Origin: Thermoplasmatota archaeon
GTDB taxonomy: Archaea; Thermoplasmatota; Thermoplasmata; Thermoplasmatales; Thermoplasmataceae
DNA: 54,496 nucleotides
Direction: 5' to 3'
Assembly: GCA_023379355.1 (NCBI GenBank)
Contig: JAMCUD010000094.1
Location: 1 to 54,496, forward strand
The notes below the pieces were generated by a model. It had not been told where the DNA came from, searched no databases, and saw nothing but the letters and a program-made list of their open reading frames with translations. Shown piece by piece: positions 23,333 to 32,645 of the stretch (position 1 is its first letter; every line of letters starts with the position of its first letter). The position numbers and the translations under genes are program-made.

Positions 23333-24179
23333 TTGGTCTGATTACAATTATAACCAGCAGAATAAGGAAAGGAATCACATTGATCCAGGAGGGAATGTAG
23401 ATGCTCGCAAACTCGTATGCAAACCCATAAACTGCTCCTCCTATTAGAGTGCTCAATGGATTGCCAAGTCCCCCTATGATTATAATTGAAAACGAGGTAA
23501 CAGTTATTATATCTCCTATATTCTGTGAAGTGCTGAAAAGGACCTCTGATGAGAATGCCCCAGATGCTGCCACTATGGCAATGCTGATTGCAAAAGCTAT
23601 CGCAGACACTAGAGGAACATTTATTCCCGATATTATCGCAGTTTCCCTTCTTGACATGAGTGCCCTGGTCTGCATCCCTAAACCAGTGTGGTAAAGATAC
23701 AGGTATGCAAAGATTATGAGAAAGACTGAAACAATAGCCGCAACTATGTAAGAGAAGGGTATGTAGTAACCAATGAATTTCAAGGAGGCCACATTGAACG
23801 ACGAATTTGGGACGTCATAGTAGCTTGTGCCGAACAGCGAAATGGCTATGGACTGGATGACCAGTGCAACACCATAAAAAAGCACAAAAGAAGCGATCTC
23901 CGAGTCCCTGGATTTCTGCAATCTGGGTATGAGTGCGAAATATATAGGCAGCGCTACAATGAAAAATACAGGAATTATCAGGAGCAGTGACAGCAAAGGA
24001 TCAAACCTGTATGTTCCATAAAGAGCAACAGCCATGAATGATCCCATCATGAAAAAACTTCCATGAGATAGGTTTACAACTCTCAGAACTCCAAATATTA
24101 TATTCAATCCAAGTGCCATGGCCGAAAAGTAGGCAGTCAATATTAGAGAGAAAACTAAAGCATCAATTACCAGTGCCAT
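23298..24179 (-). CDS. livH: branched-chain amino acid-type ABC permease LivH
   Basis: The 293-residue permease shows 'ALGLNIIFGVLRVVNLSHGSFFMMGSFMAVALY', the LivH signature, and the coupling loop 'GLGMQTRALMSRRETAIISGINVPLVSAIAFAISI', ending 'IVIRPNGVLGGKLREI'. About eight transmembrane helices are visible. It lies 31 nt downstream of livK and overlaps livM. Confidence 0.92.
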   Translation of the reverse strand: MALVIDALVFSLILTAYFSAMALGLNIIFGVLRVVNLSHGSFFMMGSFMAVALYGTYRFDPLLSLLLIIPVFFIVALPIYFALIPRLQKSRDSEIASFVLFYGVALVIQSIAISLFGTSYYDVPNSSFNVASLKFIGYYIPFSYIVAAIVSVFLIIFAYLYLYHTGLGMQTRALMSRRETAIISGINVPLVSAIAFAISIAIVAASGAFSSEVLFSTSQNIGDIITVTSFSIIIIGGLGNPLSTLIGGAVYGFAYEFASIYIPSWINVIPFLILLVIIVIRPNGVLGGKLREI

Positions 24180-24210
24180 TTTGAAAACCAGTTAAAATTA
24201 AAAGAGGGAA

Positions 24211-25581
24211 TTAATTAAAAATTTTTCCACCCGTCATTATAGTACCTGTTATCAGCATCCTCTTTGCGGAGCTCGAGTGTGCAGTGGCGTCTGTTGCAAG
24301 AGGCGTAACCGATCCAACAGAGGGTGCAGGATAAACGGCAGGTCCTGTAGACACATTTGCTGGGAAGATAACAACATTCTTCAACACTCCCTTATTTGGT
24401 TGGAACTGCATAAGGTTCATACCCTCTCCAGTCTGCATTCCAGTTGTCTTGTTTATGATAAATGGGCCTTCCAGGGTGGTAGTTCCGGAGGTTTCATTGG
24501 CTGCTTCCCTTATATCATTCTGGTTAAGGTTTCCTGCCTTTTTGAGTATCGCACCAATTAACTGTCCACTATTATATCCAGCAATATTGTTAAGATTGGG
24601 TTGCGTGCTGGTGTTAGCCATCCACTCTGAAACGAATTGTGTAGTATTGGGTCCAAGCGTCACGTTACTGTACTGACTGAATGGGGGTGCGGCATAGGTG
24701 TATGTATAATTTAGCATTCCAGTTGGGACGGAACTCTGGAGAAGCGAGAATTCAAGGCCAGTATATATTGTAAAAGTCATGTTGAAATGATAATTTCCGC
24801 TGTTCATGGCATCAAAGAAAGCAATATCATTTGTGTCATAACCGAATTCAAGAACTGCCTGAGGATGAGTGGCGTTAATTGAGGCCAGAGTCGTAAGGTA
24901 TTCAGAAGTACTGCTGTCGGCTGTGCTTTGATAGTACACTGGTGTTATTCCATGTGATGTGAGATAAGTGTCAACGGTTTGAGCCTGGGCAGTTGTGAAA
25001 TCCTGATCAGTATAGAGAATGGCGATCTTTGAGATATTGGTGTTCTTCTCTACCAGGTACTGCGCCAGGGGCAATGGCCAAAGTGAAGATGATTGAATGG
25101 CGAGATCAACGAGATATGGATCACTCTTGTTGAAAAACGATGGTGTAGAACCGGTAGTGTCAAAGAAGACTATTTTATTGTTTTTTGCAATAGAAATACC
25201 CGGAGATACTAGAGTTGACCCGAAATCTGACATAAGTATATTCACATGATCCTGGGTGATAAGCTGAGTGTAATCACTTGCAACAGTACTCGTGCTGCTG
25301 TCATCATCCAGATAATCGACCTTGAGAGGTAGTTTCTTGCCATACTGTGACAGGTAAATCCCTCCGGCCGCATTAGTCTGGTTCACCCACATCTGAAACC
25401 CGCTTTTAACAGCAAGAGAGGAAAAAGCAAATGACCCGCTGCTGGCATAGGGCATTCCTATAACTATTTCGGATGGCGTAGTACTGGTCGGGGGCTTATA
25501 ATATTTATCGAAATATATGGCAAGACCTGCTACAACCAGTATAATCACTATTATCACAGAAACTAAGGCTGCTTTGTTCAT
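24211..25581 (-). CDS. membrane-anchored ABC substrate-binding protein (LivK-like)
   Basis: From the ATG at 25581 the 456-residue protein starts 'MNKAALVSVIIVIILVVAGLAIYF', a single N-terminal anchor, followed by a Ser/Thr/Pro linker and 'IVIGMPYASSGSFAFSSLAVKSGFQMWVNQTNAAGG', the periplasmic-binding fold type I of LivK-like receptors. An earlier in-frame Met would add 17 residues that do not improve the anchor. There is no lipobox Cys. Many N-x-S/T sequons (NQTN, NSGN-type, NMTF) fit an extracytoplasmic archaeal glycoprotein. Ligands of this family include branched-chain amino acids, amides and aromatic compounds, so 'leucine-binding' is not proven. It heads the transporter operon. Confidence 0.88.
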   Translation of the reverse strand: MNKAALVSVIIVIILVVAGLAIYFDKYYKPPTSTTPSEIVIGMPYASSGSFAFSSLAVKSGFQMWVNQTNAAGGIYLSQYGKKLPLKVDYLDDDSSTSTVASDYTQLITQDHVNILMSDFGSTLVSPGISIAKNNKIVFFDTTGSTPSFFNKSDPYLVDLAIQSSSLWPLPLAQYLVEKNTNISKIAILYTDQDFTTAQAQTVDTYLTSHGITPVYYQSTADSSTSEYLTTLASINATHPQAVLEFGYDTNDIAFFDAMNSGNYHFNMTFTIYTGLEFSLLQSSVPTGMLNYTYTYAAPPFSQYSNVTLGPNTTQFVSEWMANTSTQPNLNNIAGYNSGQLIGAILKKAGNLNQNDIREAANETSGTTTLEGPFIINKTTGMQTGEGMNLMQFQPNKGVLKNVVIFPANVSTGPAVYPAPSVGSVTPLATDATAHSSSAKRMLITGTIMTGGKIFN

Positions 25582-25846
25582 ATTAATAATCAAAGCTAAA
25601 TCATCATATAAATATTTTCCCAAAAATATCAACTAATATATGCTCAAAGGTTTTTTCAAATAATGAACTGCTGGGAAGTATGAACATTAAATAAAATTGC
25701 GAAGATATTTCAAGTTCCATGGCAATGAATGAGCAGGGAATGTTCAAATTTTTATGAACCCTATAATCACCTGCGCTTAAAGTAGAATCACCTTAACATT
25801 GAAGTAAACCACCTGAAATGAATAAAAATTCTCCGTTTGTCAGGGA

Positions 25847-25919
25847 AGCCACTGGAGGGTATCGATCCCCCGACCTGCTGATTACAAGTCAGCTGCTCTA
25901 CCAACTGAGCTACAGTGGC
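25847..25919 (-). tRNA. tRNA-Thr (anticodon UGU)
   Basis: The minus-strand cloverleaf is complete. The acceptor stem is GCCACTG/CAGTGGC with discriminator U, the D arm is GCTC/GAGC, the anticodon arm is GCTGA-CTTGTAA-TCAGC with anticodon TGT, the variable loop has 5 nt, and the T stem is GGGGG/CCCTC with one G-T pair. There is no intron and no encoded CCA, as usual in archaea. The T loop reads ATCGATA, with A rather than T at position 54. The flanking spacers 25582-25846 and 25920-26076 contain no gene I can support. Confidence 0.93.
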
Positions 25920-26076
25920 TTAGGCTGCCTAATCATTATTTACAGATAAATCTTTCAATTTTTATTCAGCGTAACAGGGTTTTATAATCCATGGGGAATT
26001 TAAAAGGCCGAGAAGATTAAATCAGGATGAACCAAATGATTCAGCATCATTAATGAGTCTTGACTGGATATAAGAT

Positions 26077-27354
26077 ATGAGGCTTATGAAACCTGAAGTC
26101 AGGATACACTTTACTGAAAAGAGCCGACTCAATGGAGATATGGAAAAAGTGATGCCAATGTATGGTTCCGCCTCCATAGCAGATATACCTGAAATATTGG
26201 AAAATTCGTTGGGATTTAAAAAGAATTTCCATGGGTCTCTCAAAGCCGGAAAAGATTTTCCAGAGTGCGATCATCTGATATTTGTTTTACTTGATGGGTT
26301 CGGTTTTCATACTTTGAAGTGGGCACTTGAAAACAATCACCTGAAGAACACTGGAAAGTTCCTTGAAGAATCGTTTCTGGACATCATAAGCAGTACATTT
26401 CCTTCCACAACTTCCACAGCAACAATATCATGCCATACAGGTCTCACTCCGGGCGATCACGGCATTCTGGGCTATATTCAGTATCTTGCTTCGGTTGGTT
26501 CTGTCTGTAATATGATAAGCCTGTCACCGCTTGGAAAGAGCGGCCAGTCAATTCTTAGTGGTGGACTTGAGATTGGAAAAATTCTGAGGAGAGGCACTGT
26601 GCATTCTGTTCTTACTGAAAATGGAATCAGTTCCTATTATTATTCTCCCAGCTCGATCATAAACAGTGAGCTGACGAAGCTAACAGCAGATTCCGCCATA
26701 AAAAGGGGTTACCTTTCCCATTCCCATCTTTTTACCATGATCCGTTCGGACATTCAAAAGGAAAAAGGTAGGTCACTGCACTTCTGTTACCTATCAACAG
26801 TGGACACTATTTCTCACAAAGTTGGTCCATACACTAATGAAACAGCTAATGAGATTGAAAGCATATTCCGTTTTATCCGGGATTTATCTGATATATGCCA
26901 TCTGAAAAGAAATTCAGGGATCGTTATTTCAGCAGATCATGGGCACACAGTTGTCCCACCATGCGGTCTCATAGATTTAGCCCTGGATGAAAAAATACGG
27001 AACAATATGATCAGCCCTGTGGTTGGCGATGTCAGATCACCATTTGTCCACCTCAGGCATGGTTTTCTGGAATCTGTAATGGTTGAGATCAGTGAACTCC
27101 ACAGAAACGTTGAAAGCATGGAGATGAACAATGCTACGTTAAAGGGTCTTTTTGGAAACCGAGAACTGAAACCTCTCAATTTCGGTTCTGGAGAAGATCT
27201 GGTTCTCTTTCCCGCCCATGGGACTGGGGTAACAGATTCAACTCTGGCCATGCTTGATCCCGATTACAGTGTTAAGGAAATGATAGGGATGCATGGAGGT
27301 CTGAGCATGGAGGAGATGGAGATACCTCTCATAAACTATTTTGGAAATCGTTGA
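26077..27354 (+). CDS. alkaline-phosphatase-superfamily phosphodiesterase/nucleotide pyrophosphatase
   Basis: The 425-residue protein has 'HLIFVLLDGFGFHTLKWAL' (metal Asp), 'STFPSTTSTATISCHTGLTPGDHGILGY' with the nucleophilic Thr/Ser region and the family's 'G..HG..G', 'YLSTVDTISHKVGPYT' (D..H ligands) and 'IVISADHGHT'. This is the PF01663 type I phosphodiesterase/nucleotide pyrophosphatase pattern. It hydrolyses phosphodiesters or pyrophosphates with two metals. No signal peptide or anchor is seen, so it is probably cytoplasmic. It follows the tRNA-Thr gene on the opposite strand and has no operon partner. Substrate unknown. Confidence 0.85.
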   Translation: MRLMKPEVRIHFTEKSRLNGDMEKVMPMYGSASIADIPEILENSLGFKKNFHGSLKAGKDFPECDHLIFVLLDGFGFHTLKWALENNHLKNTGKFLEESFLDIISSTFPSTTSTATISCHTGLTPGDHGILGYIQYLASVGSVCNMISLSPLGKSGQSILSGGLEIGKILRRGTVHSVLTENGISSYYYSPSSIINSELTKLTADSAIKRGYLSHSHLFTMIRSDIQKEKGRSLHFCYLSTVDTISHKVGPYTNETANEIESIFRFIRDLSDICHLKRNSGIVISADHGHTVVPPCGLIDLALDEKIRNNMISPVVGDVRSPFVHLRHGFLESVMVEISELHRNVESMEMNNATLKGLFGNRELKPLNFGSGEDLVLFPAHGTGVTDSTLAMLDPDYSVKEMIGMHGGLSMEEMEIPLINYFGNR

Positions 27355-27495
27355 ATTTAAACAATGTGGGCATTGAATGCTAATCAACCCCCTGGCGTAT
27401 CTGCTGAATTATAACAGTTCATTTGGTAGAAATCAACCGTACCCAGGATTATAACGGGAACCCCTGACTTGGTTGTTTCACTCAGGGTGACAGGA

Positions 27496-27510
27496 GAATG
27501 CGGGACACAA
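27496..27510 (+). repeat. isolated degenerate copy of an IS terminal repeat
   Basis: GAATGCGGGACACAA matches 13 of 15 bases of the outer left end of the intact IS (2152-2166) but no transposase or second end is near. It lies in the 193-nt spacer before the MFS gene. It may be a solo IS end left by deletion or a chance match. Confidence 0.25.
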
Positions 27511-27547
27511 CGGTAAATTGTTTAGTACTTTGTTGCATTTCTAAATT

Positions 27548-28969
27548 GTGGACCGGTCCTCGAAGCTGATTTTTGCACTGCTGGTCGCTGTCCTCATGGG
27601 TGCAGTTGACTCAACCATTGTCCTCCTGGCACTTCCAACAATAACTGACAGGCTGCACACAAATCTGTCCATTTCCATCTGGATCATACTGATCTACCTG
27701 CTGGTGATAGCTGTGGGCACTACCCAGCTTGGTCGCCTTGGGGACATCATAACGAGGAAGAAGATATTCATATCAGGTCTTCTTATATTTATACTGGGAT
27801 CTGCATTGTGCGGGGCATCTCTAGACATCGCAGAACTCATAGCATTCAGGGCAGCCCAGGCTGTGGGGACATCTATGATACAGGCCAACAGCGGCGCCAT
27901 CGTGGCGGAGAACTTCCCTCCGAACAAGAGGGGAAGGGTGTATGGATACACTGCAGTGGGGTACAACGCTGGAGCAATGCTGGGAATAGTGCTGGGTGGA
28001 ATAATTACCACCTTCATAGGATGGAGATACATATTCTACATAAACGTACCAATTGGAGCCTTTGCTGTATATTTCAGCATTAGGTATATCTCCGGGGGAA
28101 CACCTATAAAGAACAGGCTGGACCTGCCAGGGATGTTCTCGCTGGGCACAGCCCTCATTCTCATTTCCTATGCTGCAGTGGACATTTCATCCCATGGAAT
28201 GAGGTCGCTGAATATTGTAATGATATCACTGGGTGTGATTACAGCATTCATCTTCGTTCTCATAGAAAAACATGTTGAAAAACCGCTTCTTCCGTTCAGT
28301 GTTTTCAGGATTCGCATCCTCTCATTCTCCCTCCTCGCATCATTCCTTCAGAGCCTGGGCTTCTTGGCAGTGGTTTTCATAATAATCATGTACCTTCAGG
28401 GAATCAGGGGGCTCTCCCCTTTCGACAGCTCTTTGCTTCTTCTTCCTGGATACGTCATAGGAAGCATGGCAGGTCCATACTTCGGGAAACTGGCTGACAG
28501 GATTGGTTCTCGGATTCCAGCCACCGGTGGGCTTCTTCTGATGGCAGTGTCCATACTTATATACTCAACTCTTTCTGTCTCATCCTCCCTGTATATCATT
28601 CTTTTTGTTTCAGGAATCACTGGAATCGGGTCATCAATGTTCTACCCTGCAAACAACAGCGCGGTGATGGCAAACTCCCCCAGAGATCTTTACGGCATGT
28701 CCTCCGGATTCCTTAGGACGCTTTCCAATATAGGAATGCTCGGGAGTTTTGTTCTGGCTATATCAATTGCAAGCCTCAGCGTTCCACGATATGTGGCCTT
28801 TGAAGTATTTGCCGGCGTCGGAAAACTCATGGGAGGTGTATCAACATCATTCATGGCAGGAATCCAATACGCACTCTACGCATCAATGGCAATCATCCTG
28901 GCGGGTGCAGTTCTATCATACAGCAGAGGCAGAGAAAAACGGGATTTGATAACACACCGTGGGCCGTAA
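27548..28969 (+). CDS. MFS transporter, DHA2 (EmrB/QacA) type
   Basis: The 473-residue protein has about 14 hydrophobic helices and starts 'LVAVLMGAVDSTIVLLALPTI', the DHA2 motif D1 (D-x-T-I-V-x-x-A-L-P). The loop 'GRLGDIITRKKIFI' is MFS motif A, and 'AVGYNAGAMLGIVLGGIIT' is motif C, typical of proton-driven drug exporters. The start is GTG at 27548. It is flanked by unrelated genes and no adjacent regulator is visible. Function as multidrug or metabolite efflux is inferred from family only. Confidence 0.88.
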   Translation: MDRSSKLIFALLVAVLMGAVDSTIVLLALPTITDRLHTNLSISIWIILIYLLVIAVGTTQLGRLGDIITRKKIFISGLLIFILGSALCGASLDIAELIAFRAAQAVGTSMIQANSGAIVAENFPPNKRGRVYGYTAVGYNAGAMLGIVLGGIITTFIGWRYIFYINVPIGAFAVYFSIRYISGGTPIKNRLDLPGMFSLGTALILISYAAVDISSHGMRSLNIVMISLGVITAFIFVLIEKHVEKPLLPFSVFRIRILSFSLLASFLQSLGFLAVVFIIIMYLQGIRGLSPFDSSLLLLPGYVIGSMAGPYFGKLADRIGSRIPATGGLLLMAVSILIYSTLSVSSSLYIILFVSGITGIGSSMFYPANNSAVMANSPRDLYGMSSGFLRTLSNIGMLGSFVLAISIASLSVPRYVAFEVFAGVGKLMGGVSTSFMAGIQYALYASMAIILAGAVLSYSRGREKRDLITHRGP

Positions 28970-29034
28970 GATATACTTCACACGTTCTAAATATGGAAGT
29001 GTCAGATATTAATAGATAGTCCGCATATTTACTA

Positions 29035-30426
29035 ATGGAATACACCCGGGAACTGAAAAGGATCTTTGGAAGCATCGTAATGACTGATCCAGTAGAGATT
29101 AAGCCCTATGAGACCGATGCATCATATTTCACCGGAGTGGGGCCTATAGCTGTGATCATACCTGAAAATATATCCCAGGTCTCTAAGATTGCAGCCTACT
29201 GCAACAGAAACGGCATCCCAATTGTAACAAGGGGTGGCGGCACTTCCCTGACCGGGTCTTCCATACCATCCGAAGGCTCCGTGGTTCTGAGCATGGGAAG
29301 GTTTGATCACATACTTGAGGTTAAACCAGAGGACAGATTTGCTATTGTGGAACCTGGCGTAAGGTTAGAAGCCCTCAACGATCACCTCTCAGAAATTGGT
29401 TTTTTCTATCCTCCAGACCCTGCAAGTTCTATTGCAGCAACAGTAGGGGGGTCAATATCTACCAATGCGGGAGGCTTGAGGGCGTCAATGTACGGTACGA
29501 CTAAGAACTGGATACTTGGTCTGGAAATTGTCCTTCCAGACGGGAGGATCATAAGAACGGGGGGAAAGGTTCTGAAGAGAACAGCAGGATACGATCTAAC
29601 ATCACTGTTCGTAGGGGCAGAAGGAACACTTGGAATAATCACCAAGGCAATACTGAAGATCTGGCCTCTTCCAGAAGCAACCGGGAGGATACTGGCATAT
29701 TACAGGGATATAGAGGAGATCGGTCACGCAATCGCTGACCTAAAGAAAAACGGCCGAACACCATTGATTGCTGAATTCCTTGACAGAATAACCATGGATT
29801 CACTTCATCAGTCAAGCGGCATAGAATTTCCAGAAAACGCGGGGTACATGCTTATAGTTGACATGGCCGCTGAGACCAAGTCAATTGATGATTCCATACT
29901 GGCAGCAAAAGAGATACTCTCCAGGCATAATCCAACTAAGATTGAGACTACAAGGGACAGGGTAGTTATGGAGAAATTCTACCAGGCAAGGAAAGGTGCC
30001 TACTCCTCCCTGCTTAACCAGAGAGCATCAACCAGTGAGAGGGTCGTTATTGGAGATATCGTGGTTCCAGCGTCCCATCTGCCGGAAGCTCTCAAGGAAG
30101 CCATTGAAAAACTGCGGGAACATCATGTGAAGGCAGCCCTGTTTGGTCATATTGCAGATGGAAACATTCATGCGAACATCTATGCGGACATGGAGAACAA
30201 GGAGAACATGACAAATGTGGAGGAATTTCAGAGGGATCTTGCCATGATTGCCATCAGGCATGATGGGAGTGTATCCGCTGAACATGGAATAGGGCTTGAA
30301 AAGATGGAATTACTGAAAATGGAGCACCGGGAAACCGGGAATGAGGATGCACTGAGACTTATGAAATCCATCAAGACAGTTCTGGATCCCAACATGATAA
30401 TGAACAGGGGTAAGATGTTTGACTGA
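29035..30426 (+). CDS. glcD: FAD-linked 2-hydroxyacid dehydrogenase subunit (GlcD/D-lactate dehydrogenase type)
   Basis: The 463-residue flavoprotein has the PCMH FAD fold: 'PIVTRGGGTSLTGSSIP' and 'GFFYPPDPASSIAATVGGSISTNAGGLRASMYGTTKNWILGLEIVLPDG', then 'AEGTLGIITKAILKIWPLP'. The C-terminal 'FGHIADGNIHANIY' and 'SVSAEHGIGLEK' hold the His/Glu residues of the GlcD/DLD active site. It oxidises glycolate or D-lactate-like acids. The Fe-S partner gene overlaps its end by 8 nt, so electrons probably go via GlcF to the membrane quinone pool. Confidence 0.9.
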   Translation: MEYTRELKRIFGSIVMTDPVEIKPYETDASYFTGVGPIAVIIPENISQVSKIAAYCNRNGIPIVTRGGGTSLTGSSIPSEGSVVLSMGRFDHILEVKPEDRFAIVEPGVRLEALNDHLSEIGFFYPPDPASSIAATVGGSISTNAGGLRASMYGTTKNWILGLEIVLPDGRIIRTGGKVLKRTAGYDLTSLFVGAEGTLGIITKAILKIWPLPEATGRILAYYRDIEEIGHAIADLKKNGRTPLIAEFLDRITMDSLHQSSGIEFPENAGYMLIVDMAAETKSIDDSILAAKEILSRHNPTKIETTRDRVVMEKFYQARKGAYSSLLNQRASTSERVVIGDIVVPASHLPEALKEAIEKLREHHVKAALFGHIADGNIHANIYADMENKENMTNVEEFQRDLAMIAIRHDGSVSAEHGIGLEKMELLKMEHRETGNEDALRLMKSIKTVLDPNMIMNRGKMFD

Positions 30427-31645
30427 GAACATATTCAATGAACTGGAATCTGAAGCTTCGAAATGCATCAGCTGCGGGTTCTGTGAAAGTGTGTGCCCGA
30501 CTCTTCCCGCATCGGGCTATTCCCTCTCGATGGGGGCAAGAGGGAGGGTTATACTGGGGAAGGAGCTTCTGAAAACCTCCGGATCGGATCAGGACTTGAC
30601 TTCATTCTTTGATTCCTTTTATTCATGTCTGGATTGCTTCGCCTGCCTGCAGGTATGCCCTGCAGGTGTAAATGCTGGAAAGGTCAGCCAGCTTTCACGT
30701 GCCATTCTTGTTGAATCAGGAGAGAGAGGGTCAAAGGACCCTGTGGCTGAAATGATCGTGAAGGTCACAGAGAAAACCATGAATCCACTGGGACAGGGGA
30801 AGCAGATGGCAAGATGGTCCGAAGGGCTCCAGTTTGACAGGAATTCGGAGTATCTCCTTTACACAGGGAATATGTACCAGCTGATGGCATATACCAGGAC
30901 TCTTAACCGGGTCAGGAAAAGAACTGGAAAAACACTGTCACGGGCGATGGCAGGAATAGTCTCACGTGTCCCCTCACTCTCTACATTTTTCAGGTTCCAG
31001 TCTGATCCAGAAACAGCGGAACAGATGGAAAAGACCCTTCGTGGGATATATGATCTGCTAAGAAAGGCAGGAATAACACCATGGTACCTTGGGGAGAGAG
31101 AACCTTATCCCGGAACATTTATACATGACCTGGGTTACAAAGGCGTCTTCAGGAAATACGCAGAGAAGGTTCATGGATTACTTAAGGCAGAAAATAGGAC
31201 GATTATAGTCATCGATCCCCATACCTATGACTTACTGAAAAACACGTATAGAGAAACTGTTGAGGGTTATTCCCTGAAGGTTGTCTATTATCTTGATCTC
31301 ATAGGGAACCTGAAGATCAGGAAGAGTACTGAAAAGGTGGTTTTCCATGAGCCCTGTCATCTTGTGCTGAGGAATCCTGAGTACAGTACACCTAATAAGA
31401 TACTGGAAAATAATTTCAATCTGGTGCTTCCCAGGAGAAGCGGAAAGAGAACGATGTGCTGCGGTGGCCCAAACGAGCTTCTCTTTCCTGATCTTTCTGA
31501 AAAGGTCTCAGAGAAACGCTTCAGGGACCTCGATTCCCTCAATGGAGACAGAATTGTCACTGCTTGCCCTATATGCTACATAAACCTAGGAAAAAGCAGC
31601 AAAAACATTGAACTTTCCGATCTGATCCTGAAAAACATAGAATAA
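30419..31645 (+). CDS. glcF: Fe-S subunit of 2-hydroxyacid dehydrogenase (GlcF type)
   Basis: The 408-residue protein has two [4Fe-4S] ferredoxin motifs: C16xxC19xxC22xxxC26 ('CISCGFCESVCP') and C70xxC73xxC76xxxC80 ('CLDCFACLQVCP'). Two CCG-type domains follow, the second with 'HEPCHLVL', 'MCCGGPNELL' and 'CPICYINL'. This matches GlcF/LutA-like electron-transfer subunits. The TTG start at 30419 lies within the end of glcD, indicating co-translation. No membrane helix is evident. Confidence 0.9.
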   Translation: MTENIFNELESEASKCISCGFCESVCPTLPASGYSLSMGARGRVILGKELLKTSGSDQDLTSFFDSFYSCLDCFACLQVCPAGVNAGKVSQLSRAILVESGERGSKDPVAEMIVKVTEKTMNPLGQGKQMARWSEGLQFDRNSEYLLYTGNMYQLMAYTRTLNRVRKRTGKTLSRAMAGIVSRVPSLSTFFRFQSDPETAEQMEKTLRGIYDLLRKAGITPWYLGEREPYPGTFIHDLGYKGVFRKYAEKVHGLLKAENRTIIVIDPHTYDLLKNTYRETVEGYSLKVVYYLDLIGNLKIRKSTEKVVFHEPCHLVLRNPEYSTPNKILENNFNLVLPRRSGKRTMCCGGPNELLFPDLSEKVSEKRFRDLDSLNGDRIVTACPICYINLGKSSKNIELSDLILKNIE

Positions 31646-31694
31646 CTCTCATGCTTCATGGAAAAGCATTTTTCCATATTCCACATAGCAGATA

Positions 31695-32612
31695 ATGCGA
31701 ATTATTGACATGCATGAGGATCTGGCCATATCATCTATGAAAATGGATGTAACCCTTGATTCGCCACAGTCGAATCTGAAATCACTGAAAAAACTGGAGG
31801 GCGGTGTTATTTTCGGCTCTATTTTTCCTCAAGTGCCTCTGGTTAGGAAGGGGAGTGATTCAGGAGAAGTGTTCACTACAACACCGAACAGGGAATTGCT
31901 CTTCGGGCAGATAGCTCTATACCATTCACTTTCCGCCGAACACTCTATTCCCATTGTCCGAAGGTCTGGGGACATTGGCAGGGATTGTTTGAATTTACTT
32001 CTCGCACTTGAGGGTTCAGACACTCTGGTAAAACCAGAGGATGCCCTTCAGCTGAGAGAACTTGGTGTAAGATCCATTGGAATAACATGGAATTATGATA
32101 CGAAGTTCGGGGCTTCCTGTCATTCCAGGCACGATTATGGACTGACTGGCTTTGGTGAAGACCTCGTAAGGGTCTGCAATGATTCAGGCATTATTGTGGA
32201 TCTGGCACATTCAAGCAGAAAAACAATTCTTGACGTCTGCAGGATATCATCACGACCGGTCATATTTTCCCATGGAAACTCCAACTCTGTCCACAGGAAT
32301 ATAAGAAACATTGATGACGAATGCATTGAAGCGGTTGCGGCAACGGGGGGAATCATCGGAATAACTGCCATTCCGCCGACTCTGAGTGAAGCTCCGCAGA
32401 TCGGGGATATGGTCAGGCATGCTTCTTACATAGGGGACAGGTTTGGATGGGATCACGTGGGGATAGGAACTGATTTTCTTGGAATAGACAGCGCTCCACG
32501 GGGATTCGAGGATATAGGTAAGATCATGCAGCTTCAGGATTTGCTAGGCAATAATGCAGAAAAAGTAATGTGGAAAAATGGAGAAAGAGTTCTTAGAAAG
32601 GTTCTGCTATGA
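31695..32612 (+). CDS. membrane-dipeptidase-type peptidase (M19 family)
   Basis: The 305-residue protein has the M19 metal motif 'IIDMHEDLAI' (H-x-D) at the start, 'LALEGSDTLVKPEDALQLRELGVRSIGITWNY' with the bridging Glu, 'GIIVDLAHSSRKTILDV' and 'PVIFSHGNSNSVH' (metal His residues), and 'HVGIGTDFLGI' near the end. These zinc enzymes cleave dipeptides, including ones with a C-terminal D-residue. No signal sequence is seen, so it acts in the cytoplasm despite the family name. It lies 49 nt after glcF on the same strand. Confidence 0.9.
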   Translation: MRIIDMHEDLAISSMKMDVTLDSPQSNLKSLKKLEGGVIFGSIFPQVPLVRKGSDSGEVFTTTPNRELLFGQIALYHSLSAEHSIPIVRRSGDIGRDCLNLLLALEGSDTLVKPEDALQLRELGVRSIGITWNYDTKFGASCHSRHDYGLTGFGEDLVRVCNDSGIIVDLAHSSRKTILDVCRISSRPVIFSHGNSNSVHRNIRNIDDECIEAVAATGGIIGITAIPPTLSEAPQIGDMVRHASYIGDRFGWDHVGIGTDFLGIDSAPRGFEDIGKIMQLQDLLGNNAEKVMWKNGERVLRKVLL

Positions 32613-32645
32613 AGTCAGCATGGTAGATTGAAGGGTACACTTCCA

